Below the pieces are notes generated by a model that saw only the letters and a list, made by a program, of their open reading frames with translations, searched no databases and was not told the DNA's origin. Made by a program: the position numbers and the translations under genes. This document shows, in pieces, positions 22,034 through 32,258 of a DNA stretch of 64,000 nucleotides (position 1 is the first letter of the stretch; each line of letters starts with the position of its first letter). Source of the stretch: Manihot esculenta (Eukaryota > Streptophyta > Magnoliopsida > Malpighiales > Euphorbiaceae); NCBI RefSeq assembly GCF_001659605.2, contig NC_035164.2:21990500-22054499 (forward strand), in the 5' to 3' direction.

Positions 22034-22989
22034 AGTGAAGAATGTATGCACCAAGGTTACTCACCTTCTTTCCTTGTCTCCATTTACCTACCATGGCTAG
22101 TTTTTGTTTTACTCAAGAGAGAGATTATACATGCACATGTTCTCATTTAGATAAGACTCTTTCTAGCTTTCATAGTGATTTGCCCTTACTTGAAGTACTT
22201 TATTCAGCCTTTTGCACTTTAATCTTGCTTGAAAAAGTCACCAACCTTTTGACGTGAAGATATATATTTGTGATACCCACTCTCAGTTACTCAGTTGGTC
22301 ACCTGTCCAAGTGGCTACTAGCTTTGTTCATAGTCTTTTGACCATTGGAACAGTTTTTCATTTGTGCTTTTGAAGTCCTTGCCTTTGCTGAATTTTTTTC
22401 TCAATGAATTAGGTAAATCAACACCAATTGCTAAAATAAGCCATGTTCAGTTATTCACACATCTTTCAATTTATTCTCTCTAATGAGTAATATATATTTT
22501 TCACCATGGCAAGCTCAAAGATTCAATTCAAAAGGAAATTTTCAACAATGAATACAACTCACTGCAATTGATTCAACTTAGGTTTAAAGAGTCACCACAT
22601 CAATGGGGTCATGGAAAGAAAGCTCATCCAACATAGCCTATGTGTTTGAGTAAAACATATCAAAACAGAAAAAAGAAAAAAAACTGTGGCTACATGTGTG
22701 TGTATTGAAAGCAAAAATAAAAAAAATGAAAAAAAAATTTCAAACTGTGGCAATTCAAACTAAAAATTAAAGCAAAGATGGACTAAAAATAAAGATTCAG
22801 AGATATATGCACCCCCACACCTAATTCATGCATTTTCCTCAATGTATTGGAAAAATTGAAGTTCAAAGGAAATTGAGTACTCCCCTAGTGTGATTTGTAT
22901 GGTGCGATCCACTAGGCAAGTTGCCTCCGCTGGGTTGCCTCCCAGTAGCGCCCTGGTTTAAGGTCGCGGGCTGGACCTTCTCCACTTGA
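22034..22989 (-). other. Internal non-coding region of element A
   Basis: Continues the internal sequence broken at 12183. No supported coding frame. It contains a second polypurine-like tract (about 22809-22823) and, at about 22915-22980, a GC-richer stretch. The short open frames here have no recognisable motif. Confidence 0.6.
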
Positions 22990-24169
22990 TCAAGGCTCAA
23001 GTAATTGGGGGAGGGAAAAGGGTCCCAACTGCATTAAGTAAAATGTATAGCACGCCTTTGTTTTGGTCATAACCCATCCTATTTCTTTCATGTACTCATG
23101 AAGTAACATGATTAGCTTCTCCTCTTTCAGGTGAGGTGTGCCTCTAGCCCTTATGTTTGCATTTTTTAGATGATTGGGCAGCACTTCGAACTTCAATCCA
23201 TATTTCTCCACAGGTGGCTGCAATTTGATACTGAATGTGGGCAAAACAAATTCTACCTTATCCGGTGGTTCGAACAGGCATTGATCCGCATGCTCCTTTG
23301 GTTTGGGCGAGTGGACTTCCACTTTCTCTTTTTGCACATGGTCTGTCTGCGAACTAAGCTGAAGAGGTGCGGGTGGATCTTTGTCTTTCTATGTTTGGTC
23401 GCAGTCCACCTGCTGAATGCTGCAGACTTTAGCTTTCAGTTTTAGCTCTTTTTGGCTTTCTTCATCTTTTTGGCTAGCCTCCCTGCAAAAATCATTGTTT
23501 AGCATATCATCTTGATTCATATAAAAAACATATTGACTCAAACAATCAATGATATGTAAACTATCAATAGGTTCTGTTTGACCAGTTTGTTTGGACAAAC
23601 AGTTTTCTGGCTGTTTTTCTTTAGCTGCTTGTTCTTGTACTTGCGGACTTTCATCATCAGCCTTTAAATCTTGAAGCTCTTCCTCTCTTCTTAATATGAT
23701 TGCATTCATTGAGGTGGCCACTTGTCCCATCTGCTCTTGGAGGCTTTGCACAGAAATTGCCAATGTCTCTATCATCTTCTCAAGGTGCTAGTTGGAACTT
23801 GGAGGTGCTGTTTGGGCTTGATTTCTTTGATAGTTCTGGTAGTTGTTAGCCCTAGCATAGCCGTAGTTCGGATGGTCTCCCCAATCTGGATTGTATGTGT
23901 TAGAGTAGGGATCATGTCTTGGCTGGCTATAGAATCCTCCAAATGCATGTACTTGTTGGTCATCCTCATAAAGTGTAGGACATTGATCAGTTGGGTGTCC
24001 TACATATGCGCAAATCCCACATGGTCTGATTCGCTGAAGTTGTTGAGCTTGTTGAGCTCGACTTATGACAAAATTTTTCATAACAGAGGTTAGTTCAGAA
24101 ATTTGAGCAGTGAGAATAAATGTACTTGCCTCAGCCATGAATCAATTTCTTGAGTTCAGATCTGGTCAT
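22990..24169 (-). pseudogene. Deleted gag remnant of element A
   Basis: On the minus strand gag starts MTRS at 24169 and within a few codons jumps to the part just before the zinc knuckle (CGICAYVGHPTDQCP, about 24030-23960). The N-terminal gag domain that element B still has (9752-9100) is therefore deleted. A tyrosine/asparagine-rich linker and an EELQDLKADDE segment follow to 23389. A further frame at 23337-22990 (with LPNHLKNANIRARGT) resembles the linker region ahead of reverse transcriptase in Athila/Tat-like polyproteins, but only weakly. Protease and pol are absent. This is a deletion derivative and cannot make a working capsid protein. Confidence 0.75.
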
Positions 24170-24198
24170 GAAAGAAAAACAAATAAGTTGAATCAATT

Positions 24199-24215
24199 CC
24201 CTGGCAACGGCGCCA
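24199..24215 (-). other. Primer-binding site of element A, tRNA-Asp type
   Basis: The plus strand reads CCCTGGCAACGGCGCCA, one mismatch from the tRNA-Asp 3' end seen intact at 10043-10059. It lies 5 bases from the LTR end. Confidence 0.85.
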
Positions 24216-24220
24216 ATTTT

Positions 24221-25810
24221 TTACTGTGTGGTTGTCGAAACCAGTAAAAAATAACCTTTCTGGTTATCAATAATCCTACAACTGTAGACAATGGTGAAAG
24301 GATCGAATCCACAGGGAATTGAGACTCACGTATCTTTCCTATCAAGACCAAGAGAACAAATTGAAAATAAAATAAAATAAACTGCAGGTAAAGTAAAAAG
24401 GGGGTTTTGAGATTGATTCAATTAAACTACTACTGAAAGCAATAAAGTAAAGCAAACAATAAAATAAAGGGATTCAAATATGAGAAAAGATCTAGTTGAA
24501 GAATTGGATCCACTTCAGTTGTTGGAATTGATCATTGATACTTAGGTTCTTTTGTTTGATTCAATAAATTAGTTATGGAGATGGAAGACGCTTCTCACCA
24601 CCATGTCTCTCCTTTAAGCATAAATTAATTAGAGAATGTCCTCTAATCAATCACTAATCAACAAGTTGTCAAGGAACATCCTTGGACCTTAGGCATCAAA
24701 ACAACTATCAATTGCATTAAGAAATAGAGAGATCTAATTCTAGCTACCCAAACGCATGGAGATATCGCTAGATCATGCAATTTCCTTAGTTTTTACACTA
24801 AGTGTTATTGTGTTTGAATAATCCAAGCAATTACGGACTTAAAACTATTCAAAATAACAATATATCACCTTGCAATCAAGAATCAATTGGCCACATTGAT
24901 CAAAATAATAAAGTAATAATGGAATCAAGCATGAAATTGCATAAATATTGAATAAACAAAAGTTAAACAATGTATGTTCAGATCTCCCAATCCATAAAAT
25001 AACTAAAGTTTCAACCAATCTTCATCTAGAATAAAGGGTTTCAGCCACTCATGGCTGAAACAAAACCAAAAATAAAGAAGAAAGGTAGAAGGAGAGAAGA
25101 GGCCGAAGCCTTGGAGAAGATGCAAAGGTGCGGCTGCCCTTAGTGTGGCCGAATGGGAGAGATGGCGTGGAGAGAGGATGTGCAGCATTTGAAGGTCTCC
25201 TTTTATAGTGTTTATGTGATGCCCTAGCTCCTTACTTGCTGCCCAAGTTAATCTCCTTGCTGCCCAAGTGCTGCCCTTGCCACCCAATGCACATTAATGA
25301 GGTGGAGCCTCTCTTTTGAATTTTGAATTTTGAATGTGCAAGACTTGGGGGGCAAGTATGTCTTCTTTGGCTTCCTTAACAAGCTGAATTTGAATTTCAA
25401 ATTTGAATGTGCATCTTCTAGAGATTTAGCTTCTTTAATAAGGAAAAGGATCCTTGAAGATTTGAATTTCAAACTACTCTGCTGACTGCACTTTCCTTAT
25501 TTGCCACTTTCCTTATTTAGCACTTTCCTTATTTAGCACTTTCTTTATTTAGCTAAATCTTGAATTTTGAATGCTCTTGGAGATTTGAAATTTGAATTTC
25601 AAATTACTTTCCTTGTTTGTCTCCTCTCAAGTTGCAACTTGACATGCTTGCTTTCCTTTGTTCCATTAGGCAGTTTTAAGGGCATTTTCTCCAAATTACC
25701 TCTTTACACTATTTTCTGCAAAATAAGATCAAAACTACAAAATTAGACAGAAAAAGTGTAAATTAACATCAATAACAATATGATAAAATGGTCTAAATTT
25801 GGACTGATCA
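24221..25810 (-). repeat. Element A 5' LTR (1590 bp)
   Basis: Pairs with 10483-12056. The terminal TG is mutated to TT on the plus strand (TTACTGTGTGG). It ends ACTGATCA, followed by the CTAAT duplication. Confidence 0.9.
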
Positions 25811-26253
25811 CTAATCAACAAGTTGCCAAGGAACATCCTTTAGTCTTTGGCATCTAAGAACTGTCAATTGCATTAAGAAAAGGAGAGACCTAATTCTAGC
25901 TACCCAAACGCATGGTGATATTGCTAGATCATGCAATTTCCTTAGTTTTTACACCAAGAGTTACTTGTATTTGAATAATTCAAGCAATTACGGACTTAAA
26001 ACTATCCAAACTAACAAATTATTACCTTGCAATCAAGAATCAATTGGCCCTATTGATCTAAACCACAAAGCAACAATGGAATTAAGCATGAAATTGCATA
26101 AATATTGAAAAACAAAAGATAAACAATGTATGTTCAGATCTTCCAATCCATAAAACAACTAAAGTTTCACCTAATCTTCAACTAGAAAAAGAGGTTTCAA
26201 CCACTCATGACTGAAATAAAACCAAAAATAAAAGAAAGGAAGAAGAAGAGATG
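25811..26253 (-). repeat. Element B 5' LTR, piece 2
   Basis: Resumes the LTR interrupted at 10482 (first five bases are the CTAAT duplication) and aligns with the middle of the element A LTRs. It ends in AGATG, where the solo Gypsy LTR is inserted. Confidence 0.9.
26249..26253. other. Target-site duplication of solo LTR, left copy
   Basis: AGATG directly before TGTAATACCC; identical AGATG at 28403-28407 after the LTR end. Confidence 0.92.
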
Positions 26254-28402
26254 TGTAATACCCGGCTAGACTCCGGCATCGGAATTCCTACCGTCCGGTG
26301 AAATCTCGGATGTCGAAAACCTCTAGAAGGGTAAAATATGTTTTTTCTAAAATATTTTCAAGTGTTTTAAGGTTTTAAGTAAGAAAGAAATTGATTTTTT
26401 GAAAGAAAAGCACCATGGAGGAAAATCCAGGTTCGGCCGCCGAACCTCATATTCGGCTGCCGAACTTGGTGGAGTTTTGGAGTTACCTTTGGCTTCCAAA
26501 GGTGGTCTGGCCAGCCACCTATAAAAGGCCCCATGTCCGAAAATGGGCGAGTTTTCTCCTCCATTTTCGGGCAAAGGTGAGTTCATGCCTTTCTATGGTT
26601 GGTTTTGAGGTTTTCCTTCAAAACCTACAAGTTTCTAACAAGTTTTAACTTGGTTTTGAAGATTTTGAGCTCAAATCGAAGTTGTGAAACTTGGAGACCT
26701 CCGGAACTCATTTTCCCCAAATCTCCAAGTTGGATCACGCATTCTTTCGATCTTCAAGAGGTAAGCGTCGATCCTCAAGTCTTTGATGTTTTGAGCATGT
26801 TTTGAGGGGTTTTAAGGGGTATTGAGGCATGATTAGGCTAGTTGTTAAATGTTAGGGTTTATGTAGATTTGAGGATAAATGTATGTAATGTGATGTTATG
26901 TTGTTGTTTGTTGGGGTATAGGATAGTTTGAGACCCCTATATACTTATGAATGTGTTTATGCATGTTTAGGAGTGTTGTGTTTGAGTTTGGAAGGTTTGG
27001 GAGGCAAAATGTGCATAAGGGATGAGTTCTGCCACTTTTGGAAGAACTCAGGTTCGGCAGCCGAAGGCACTTTCGGCCGCCGAACCTGCCTGTGGAGGCA
27101 AGCTTTTGGCTGCCGAACCCTGCCCCTAAAAGTTGGACTTTCAGCTCTGGAGGGGAGTTTCGGCCGCCAAAGGTGCCGCCGAAGGTGCATGAGTTTTGTC
27201 TCTGGAAGGGACTTTCGGCCGCCGAAAGTGGCTGAGTTTCGGCTTTGGAGGGACTTTCGGCTGCCGAACCTGCTATCAAAAGTGCCCTGTTCAGCCTCCC
27301 TTTGTATGTTTTCTATGATTGTTTTAGGGTGTTTTAGGGGGTTTTTGGGGAGTAGTTTGGAGTTATGTTAGTGTATGTTTGGTCCCTCATTTTGAGTCCA
27401 CCTGTGTAGGTTCGGACCCGAGGAACCAAGGACCCCAGCAGTGAGCTAGCTGCTTCAGAGTCAGCCTGAGGTGAGTAGAATGAATCTTTATGTATCAAAT
27501 TAAATCAGTTTTGAGCATGTTCATGCATCATGAATACCATGTTATTTATTAGGTTGTTTGCATTAGAATCCACGAATATGTTGCATTGCATATTATGATG
27601 TTGATGTGGATGGATGTTGGATGACCCATTAGTCCTCGATACGATGAGATCGGATATGATATGATATGGAAGTCCAAGTGTGGCCTGCACTACGCCCCCG
27701 GCACGATTGGATATGTATGATATGTTATGTATAAGAGAAAGACCAGGTGTGGCCTGCACTACGCCCCTGGCATGATTGGATTATGTAGAGGGTTATTGGT
27801 GACGAGTCCATCCTTGATGTGATTTGTTTGTGATGTGATGCATTTCATGAAAGCATGGATTTTAATATAATATTTTTACTATTCTGCTCACTGCTGGGCT
27901 CTAGTAGCTCACCCCTTTCCCTTAACCCCCAGGTTTGCAGGTTCGGGATAGACCGGGAAGTCTTCCAGGTTGAAGTTATGTCTTTGTAATAGTTAGTTAT
28001 GGACATGAATTGCAAAAGATGTATTGTAAAATAGTGCAAAATAATGTATTGAGGATTAGTATTGTGCTTGGCCCTAATGTATGAGAATCCCCTGTTATAC
28101 ATGATCTTTTGTTAATATTTTAATGTTAAATTATGTTAAACCAAGCTTGGCATATGTTATGTTGACCCAACTAGAGCATTTGATGAGGGCTCTAGTATGG
28201 GAGTTTTTTTATGTATTCAGTTTTAGTGCATGCACAAGTTGAGCTTGGTGAATGAAAAAGTTTAAGTTTTTATGTAAATGTATGATCATGTATGGGATTT
28301 ATCAGGTGTAACAGGTTGTATGTTAGGCTTGGTACGGGTCCCAGCGACCTTAAGTCGATCTGGATCCTAGCGCCGGTGGCGGTCCGATTTCGGATCGTTA
28401 CA
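26254..28402 (+). repeat. Solo LTR of the Gypsy-1/2/3 family (2149 bp)
   Basis: Full TG...CA LTR with TATA box (TATAAAAG, about 26520), donor-like CAAAG/GTGAGTT at 26576/26577, AAGAG/GTAAGCG near 26760, TTCGGC/GCCGAA blocks, acceptor-like CCACCTGTGTAG ending 27410, ATG-free mini-exon to about 27470, donor GTGAGTAG, and minisatellite units (27660-27775). Both flanks carry AGATG, and there is no internal region. It therefore arose by recombination between the two LTRs of a full element after insertion. Confidence 0.95.
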
Positions 28403-28407
28403 AGATG

Positions 28408-28912
28408 GAGCCGACGATGGCTTGGCTTTGGAGAGGCATTCGGCCGAATTGGAGAGGAGAACCAAGGAGGCGTGCGGCTTGGAAGAGAAGCTTTTATAGA
28501 GGAGAGTGTTGCCCTAAGTTTCCTTGTGAGGTGGAGCCTTCTTTTGAATTTCAAATTTTGAATGTCCTCCTTTGAATTTTGAATTTTGAATGCTTGGGAG
28601 GTAAGTGCATCTTCTTGAGATTTGACTTCGTGAATAAATTGAATTTTGAATTTTGAATGCTCTTGAAGATTTGAATTTTGAATTTCAAATTACTTGGCTG
28701 AATGTACTTTCCTTATTTATCTCCTCTTCAGTTGCAACTTGGCATGCTTGTTCTCCTTTATTCCATTTTAGGCAGTTTTAAGAGCATTTTCACCAAATTA
28801 CCTCTTTACACCATTTTCTACAAAATAAGATCAAAACCACGAAATTAGGCATAAAAAGTGTAAATTTACATTAATAACATCATAATAAAATGGTCTAAAT
28901 TTGGATTGATCT
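28408..28912 (-). repeat. Element B 5' LTR, piece 3
   Basis: Continues the Athila-like LTR after the solo LTR and ends TTGGATTGATCT, where the element A LTRs end TTGGACTGATCA. This is the outer boundary of element B, with its terminal CA apparently mutated or lost by a base or two. Confidence 0.8.
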
Positions 28913-28979
28913 CTCCTCAATTGGCCTTGAGCTGCTAGCCTTTGATTGGATGCTAGACTTGACTAGATGGCAAAAGGTT

Positions 28980-30640
28980 TACAGGAGCCGAAGGTCTAAA
29001 ATGTTAGAAGAAGCCCTAAAAATGTGGTTACAGAGAAGTTCCACAATTGAGGTAGGGGTTGACTCATGGGTTAGGGTGTAAGCGATCCCTGCCTCATGAG
29101 AAACAAGAGTTTGAGGTAGCTCTGTGCTGACTCCGGTAGGCAAGCCCCCCTTGCCTCCCCTTACCATGTCAGAAGTACTTCTTCCATGATCACCCGAGGA
29201 GACCTCCCTGCCTAAGGCTTATGTAGTTGAGCCTCCTTGACTAGCCTCATTCTTTTCTTCTAAGGTTGAGGAGTATCAAACCTCTGAGAAGAAACCTACG
29301 AGTTTTTCCAAGTAAGGCCAACTAAGGCCTCTTCCTCTTCCCTCGAAGAAGGGTTTGATGGAAGCACTTGGACAAGGGGTGTCTTAATGAGGCCATGATG
29401 ATTATCCTTCTCTTGGATGACATGTTGAGCAGCATCTACCCCTGTGGCTTCTTAAGTGCCTCCCTCCTTGGCGACCTCTAGGGCATCCCCCTTGCAGCAA
29501 CCTCGAACGATGGGTCCATAATAGCCAAATGCGCTCCTCCCATTGAGGATTAAGACCTAAGGCATCATGCATGACCTCCATTATTTTTTGAATTGTGAAT
29601 TGCTCAATGGTTTGCTTGATAAAGTCTCTAGATAGGGTAAAATTTTGGGGCACCACAAGCTCTTCCATCGGAAGAATGGATTTTGCAAATCACAAAAATA
29701 AGTTTTAATAAAAAAAGAAATCATAAACATGAAAAATCAAAATAATAAGTACCAGTAGCATAGCAATGTTCCCCAAGAGGGAGATGTATGCACTTGAAAA
29801 CATCATACTTGTAAGGGAGAGAGGTCAGCCGAGTAAAGTACAACTACTCCTACTCAAACAAGTGAAGGGAAGTGTTGAATTTAGAGTCATCACTTCCATC
29901 GGCAGTGTCAAAGCCCCACTCTTGCTCTCCACTCAAGCGAACGATGGCAAAACTCTCAACCCAATGACGAATGGAGTCCTTGTGGCTGGTAAATATTGAA
30001 AGGCCCATATGACCACAAAAGCTCCAGAACTCGTGGTTTGACTTGGTGATCCTAAAGAGCGACCTAAAGAGACTTACGGATAGTTTAAAACCCCATCTCC
30101 AACACACTACCTCAAAAGCCTTCATGAACAAGATGGAGTTTTGAGTTAGCATTCTAGGGGAGACCCGATAAAACCTAAAAACCCTTATGAAAATTTGGGA
30201 AAAGGGAAAAGACAACTCATACTCAAACTGCTTTAGGAAGAAGACTAATTTTTTTCTCCATTTTGAGCATCTTTAAGACCAACAGGAGGAGGAGAATAAA
30301 ATAACATGATTCTCTCAGAAGAACGAGGGGCTTGGATGTAATAAGAATCCGTAGATAAGAGTTCCCTAGGGATAGCCCAACGAAGGTCGCTAGAAGTAAC
30401 ATTGAAATGTAACCTTTTGACTAAGGAAACTCTATAGGAGTCTTGACAATAAAGAACATACTTGAAGCAGGAGATTCCATGATGTAGAAATGAAGAAGAG
30501 GGAAAAGAGCAATGTGGAATGAGAAGATTTGAGAAGCTAAAGTAGATTATGGCGAATGGGAAAGAGCTTTCATAGCCACAGAATCCGAATGCATTAAATA
30601 AAATACTCCTAAAGAATCCCAAACGACGGTTTCTCAAAAC
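28980..30640 (-). pseudogene. Degraded ORF resembling the putative gypsy-type transposon domain (Tat-like)
   Basis: Minus-strand frames 30637-30245, 30215-29850 and 29668-29402 look like one broken protein. The upstream part contains SSDLRWAIPRELLSTDSY. The middle contains FYRVSPRMLTQNS followed by a WGFKLSVSLFRSLF segment and a W-V-E-S-F motif. This order matches the plant domain annotated as putative gypsy type transposon, often found as an extra ORF in Tat-lineage elements; that match is from memory of the family. Frames change near 30230, next to a T run, and stops follow downstream. Non-functional; it abuts the outer end of element B. Confidence 0.55.
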
Positions 30641-31411
30641 TCCTCAAATAATCATTGTCTTCATTTATGGCACCTGTTCAAAAGCCAATGACGGATAAAG
30701 CATGCTTCTCGGAGTAAAATGCATAATGAACCATCCACGATGACTTGATGAATTTAATTTGTTCCTCTAGCCATCATAAATAACCCTAAAAAAAGCGAAA
30801 GGGCATTTAATAACATATAAGATATAAGTCTCACTGAGATCTGGATACATTTTTTCAATCCTTTAATCACGGTTCAGAGAACTCATTTTACTCGACCGGA
30901 CTCTATTATGTATAACCTATCAAGGATCTGGTCAAATATTAATATTCTTAATTTCATTGTTCCACGAGACAACAACCCAATCACCTTCTCGTACGAAGTC
31001 TTAAATGCACGTACAATGGCAACTTTGACATAGCGTGTATGTCAAAAGGAGTATGAGTTTAGTTGACTTAGTATTAATCAGCCAACTGCCTACCATTAAT
31101 GGGTCATCCTAAAAACCCGCCAAAAGTGCAAATGTCAAAAGGGACATGCTACACACTAATTGTGTATGACCACAGGTATATATACCCCTATTCAACAGAT
31201 TAAGGATGATCTCTTTTTCATCTACCCAATATACCATTTACAGCTTTGTAATCTTAGCTTTTCCAAAAATAATATTCAGCTCCATTACTCCTATTTACTA
31301 CTCTCATTTACTCCTCATCTGGATCATTGACTCTCTTGAAATTATTTCGCCTAAACTAGGTGACACGATTTCACAATCTCTTGGATCTCAACATCATCAA
31401 ATAGGAATAAA
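30641..31411. other. Gene-free stretch, possible old LTR or leader remnant
   Basis: No coding frame is supported. It has a TATA-like TATATATACCCC near 31173 and pyrimidine-rich sequence downstream, compatible with a decayed Tat-like LTR in plus orientation, but no LTR ends or paired copy were found. Confidence 0.35.
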
Positions 31412-31799
31412 TTCAATTAAACATTTATATTTTTAGTCAAAGTTAAATACATTTAATTTAATTTTTTTATTAATTAAACTCCTAAATAGTAATTTTAAGG
31501 CCAAATAAATTTTGATTTAATAAAATATTATTTTTTAATAATAAAAATATTAATTTTTAATAATAAGGTATTATTTCAATTTTACAATTCCAAAATTTAT
31601 TTACTATTTTTATATATTTTTAATTTTTTTATTTTAATTAAATACTAACTTTTTGATATCTCATATTACAAATATGTTAATAAAAAATTAATATTATATT
31701 AAATGAAAATTTATTTACTCTTAAATTTAAAATTTTATTTAAAAAAAATAAATTAAATGTATTTAACCCTTGACCAAGAGTATATAAATTTAAATGGAG
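31412..31799. mobile_element. AT-rich foldback element (MITE-like) upstream of the DNAJC8 gene
   Basis: The left arm (about 31412-31475) and the reverse complement of the right arm (about 31735-31799) share GTTAAATACATTTAATTT and neighbouring TTTATAT and GTCAA blocks. The middle is AT-rich and non-coding. No transposase, and no clear target duplication could be fixed. It lies about 460 bases before the start codon. Confidence 0.6.
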
Positions 31800-32258
31800 T
31801 TATTTGCTTTAATAAACTTTTATAATTATATTAATTAGTTTATTTTTAATATTCAATATTGATTTTAAATAATTTTTCCTGACATAATTTTAACCATTGA
31901 AAAATTGAACGTGGATGAATGATTTCTCATATTTTAATCTTAAACAACAAAAATAATTAATATTTAAAATTAACCTAAAATTATTATAAAAAATGAATTT
32001 ACTATAATTATGAAGAAAATTTAAAAGAGCGATTTTTACTACTAAATTATTAGAGTAAAAAAAATGATAAATACCAATATTGAGTTGGTCGATTCAACTC
32101 GGTTGCTTGCCCGAGTTGCGGTTTGAAATGCTTCATTTTCCGAGAGATTTCGACTTTTTTAGTATCCCGAGTTGTATCCGTAACTCGTCACAGAATTCTT
32201 TGGAGCCGATACAGAAACAGAGAGGAGGAACGAGATTACGTAGAAGCAAAAGCGAGCT
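31800..32258 (+). promoter_or_regulatory. Promoter and 5' UTR region of the DNAJC8-like gene
   Basis: AT-rich until about 32080, then a GC-richer stretch leading into the start codon, as expected of a 5' UTR. No clear TATA box at a fixed distance was identified. The limits are approximate. Confidence 0.5.

Larger units (their letters stand above)
10483..25810 (-). mobile_element. Element A: non-autonomous Athila-like LTR element, host of Gypsy-2
   Basis: Two LTRs (10483-12056 and 24221-25810) in the same orientation flank an internal region of about 2.3 kb once Gypsy-2 is removed (12057-12183 plus 22034-24220). It has a tRNA-Asp primer site, a polypurine tract and a perfect CTAAT duplication. 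Only gag fragments are coded; protease, reverse transcriptase, RNase H and integrase are missing. Without Gypsy-2 the element is about 5.5 kb. It is closely related to element B, into whose LTR it inserted, and must have moved with enzymes supplied by another copy. Confidence 0.9.

Noticed and set aside
28270..28561. Open frames on both strands spanning the solo LTR end and the element B LTR
   Set aside because: They cross an insertion boundary and so cannot be an ancestral gene.
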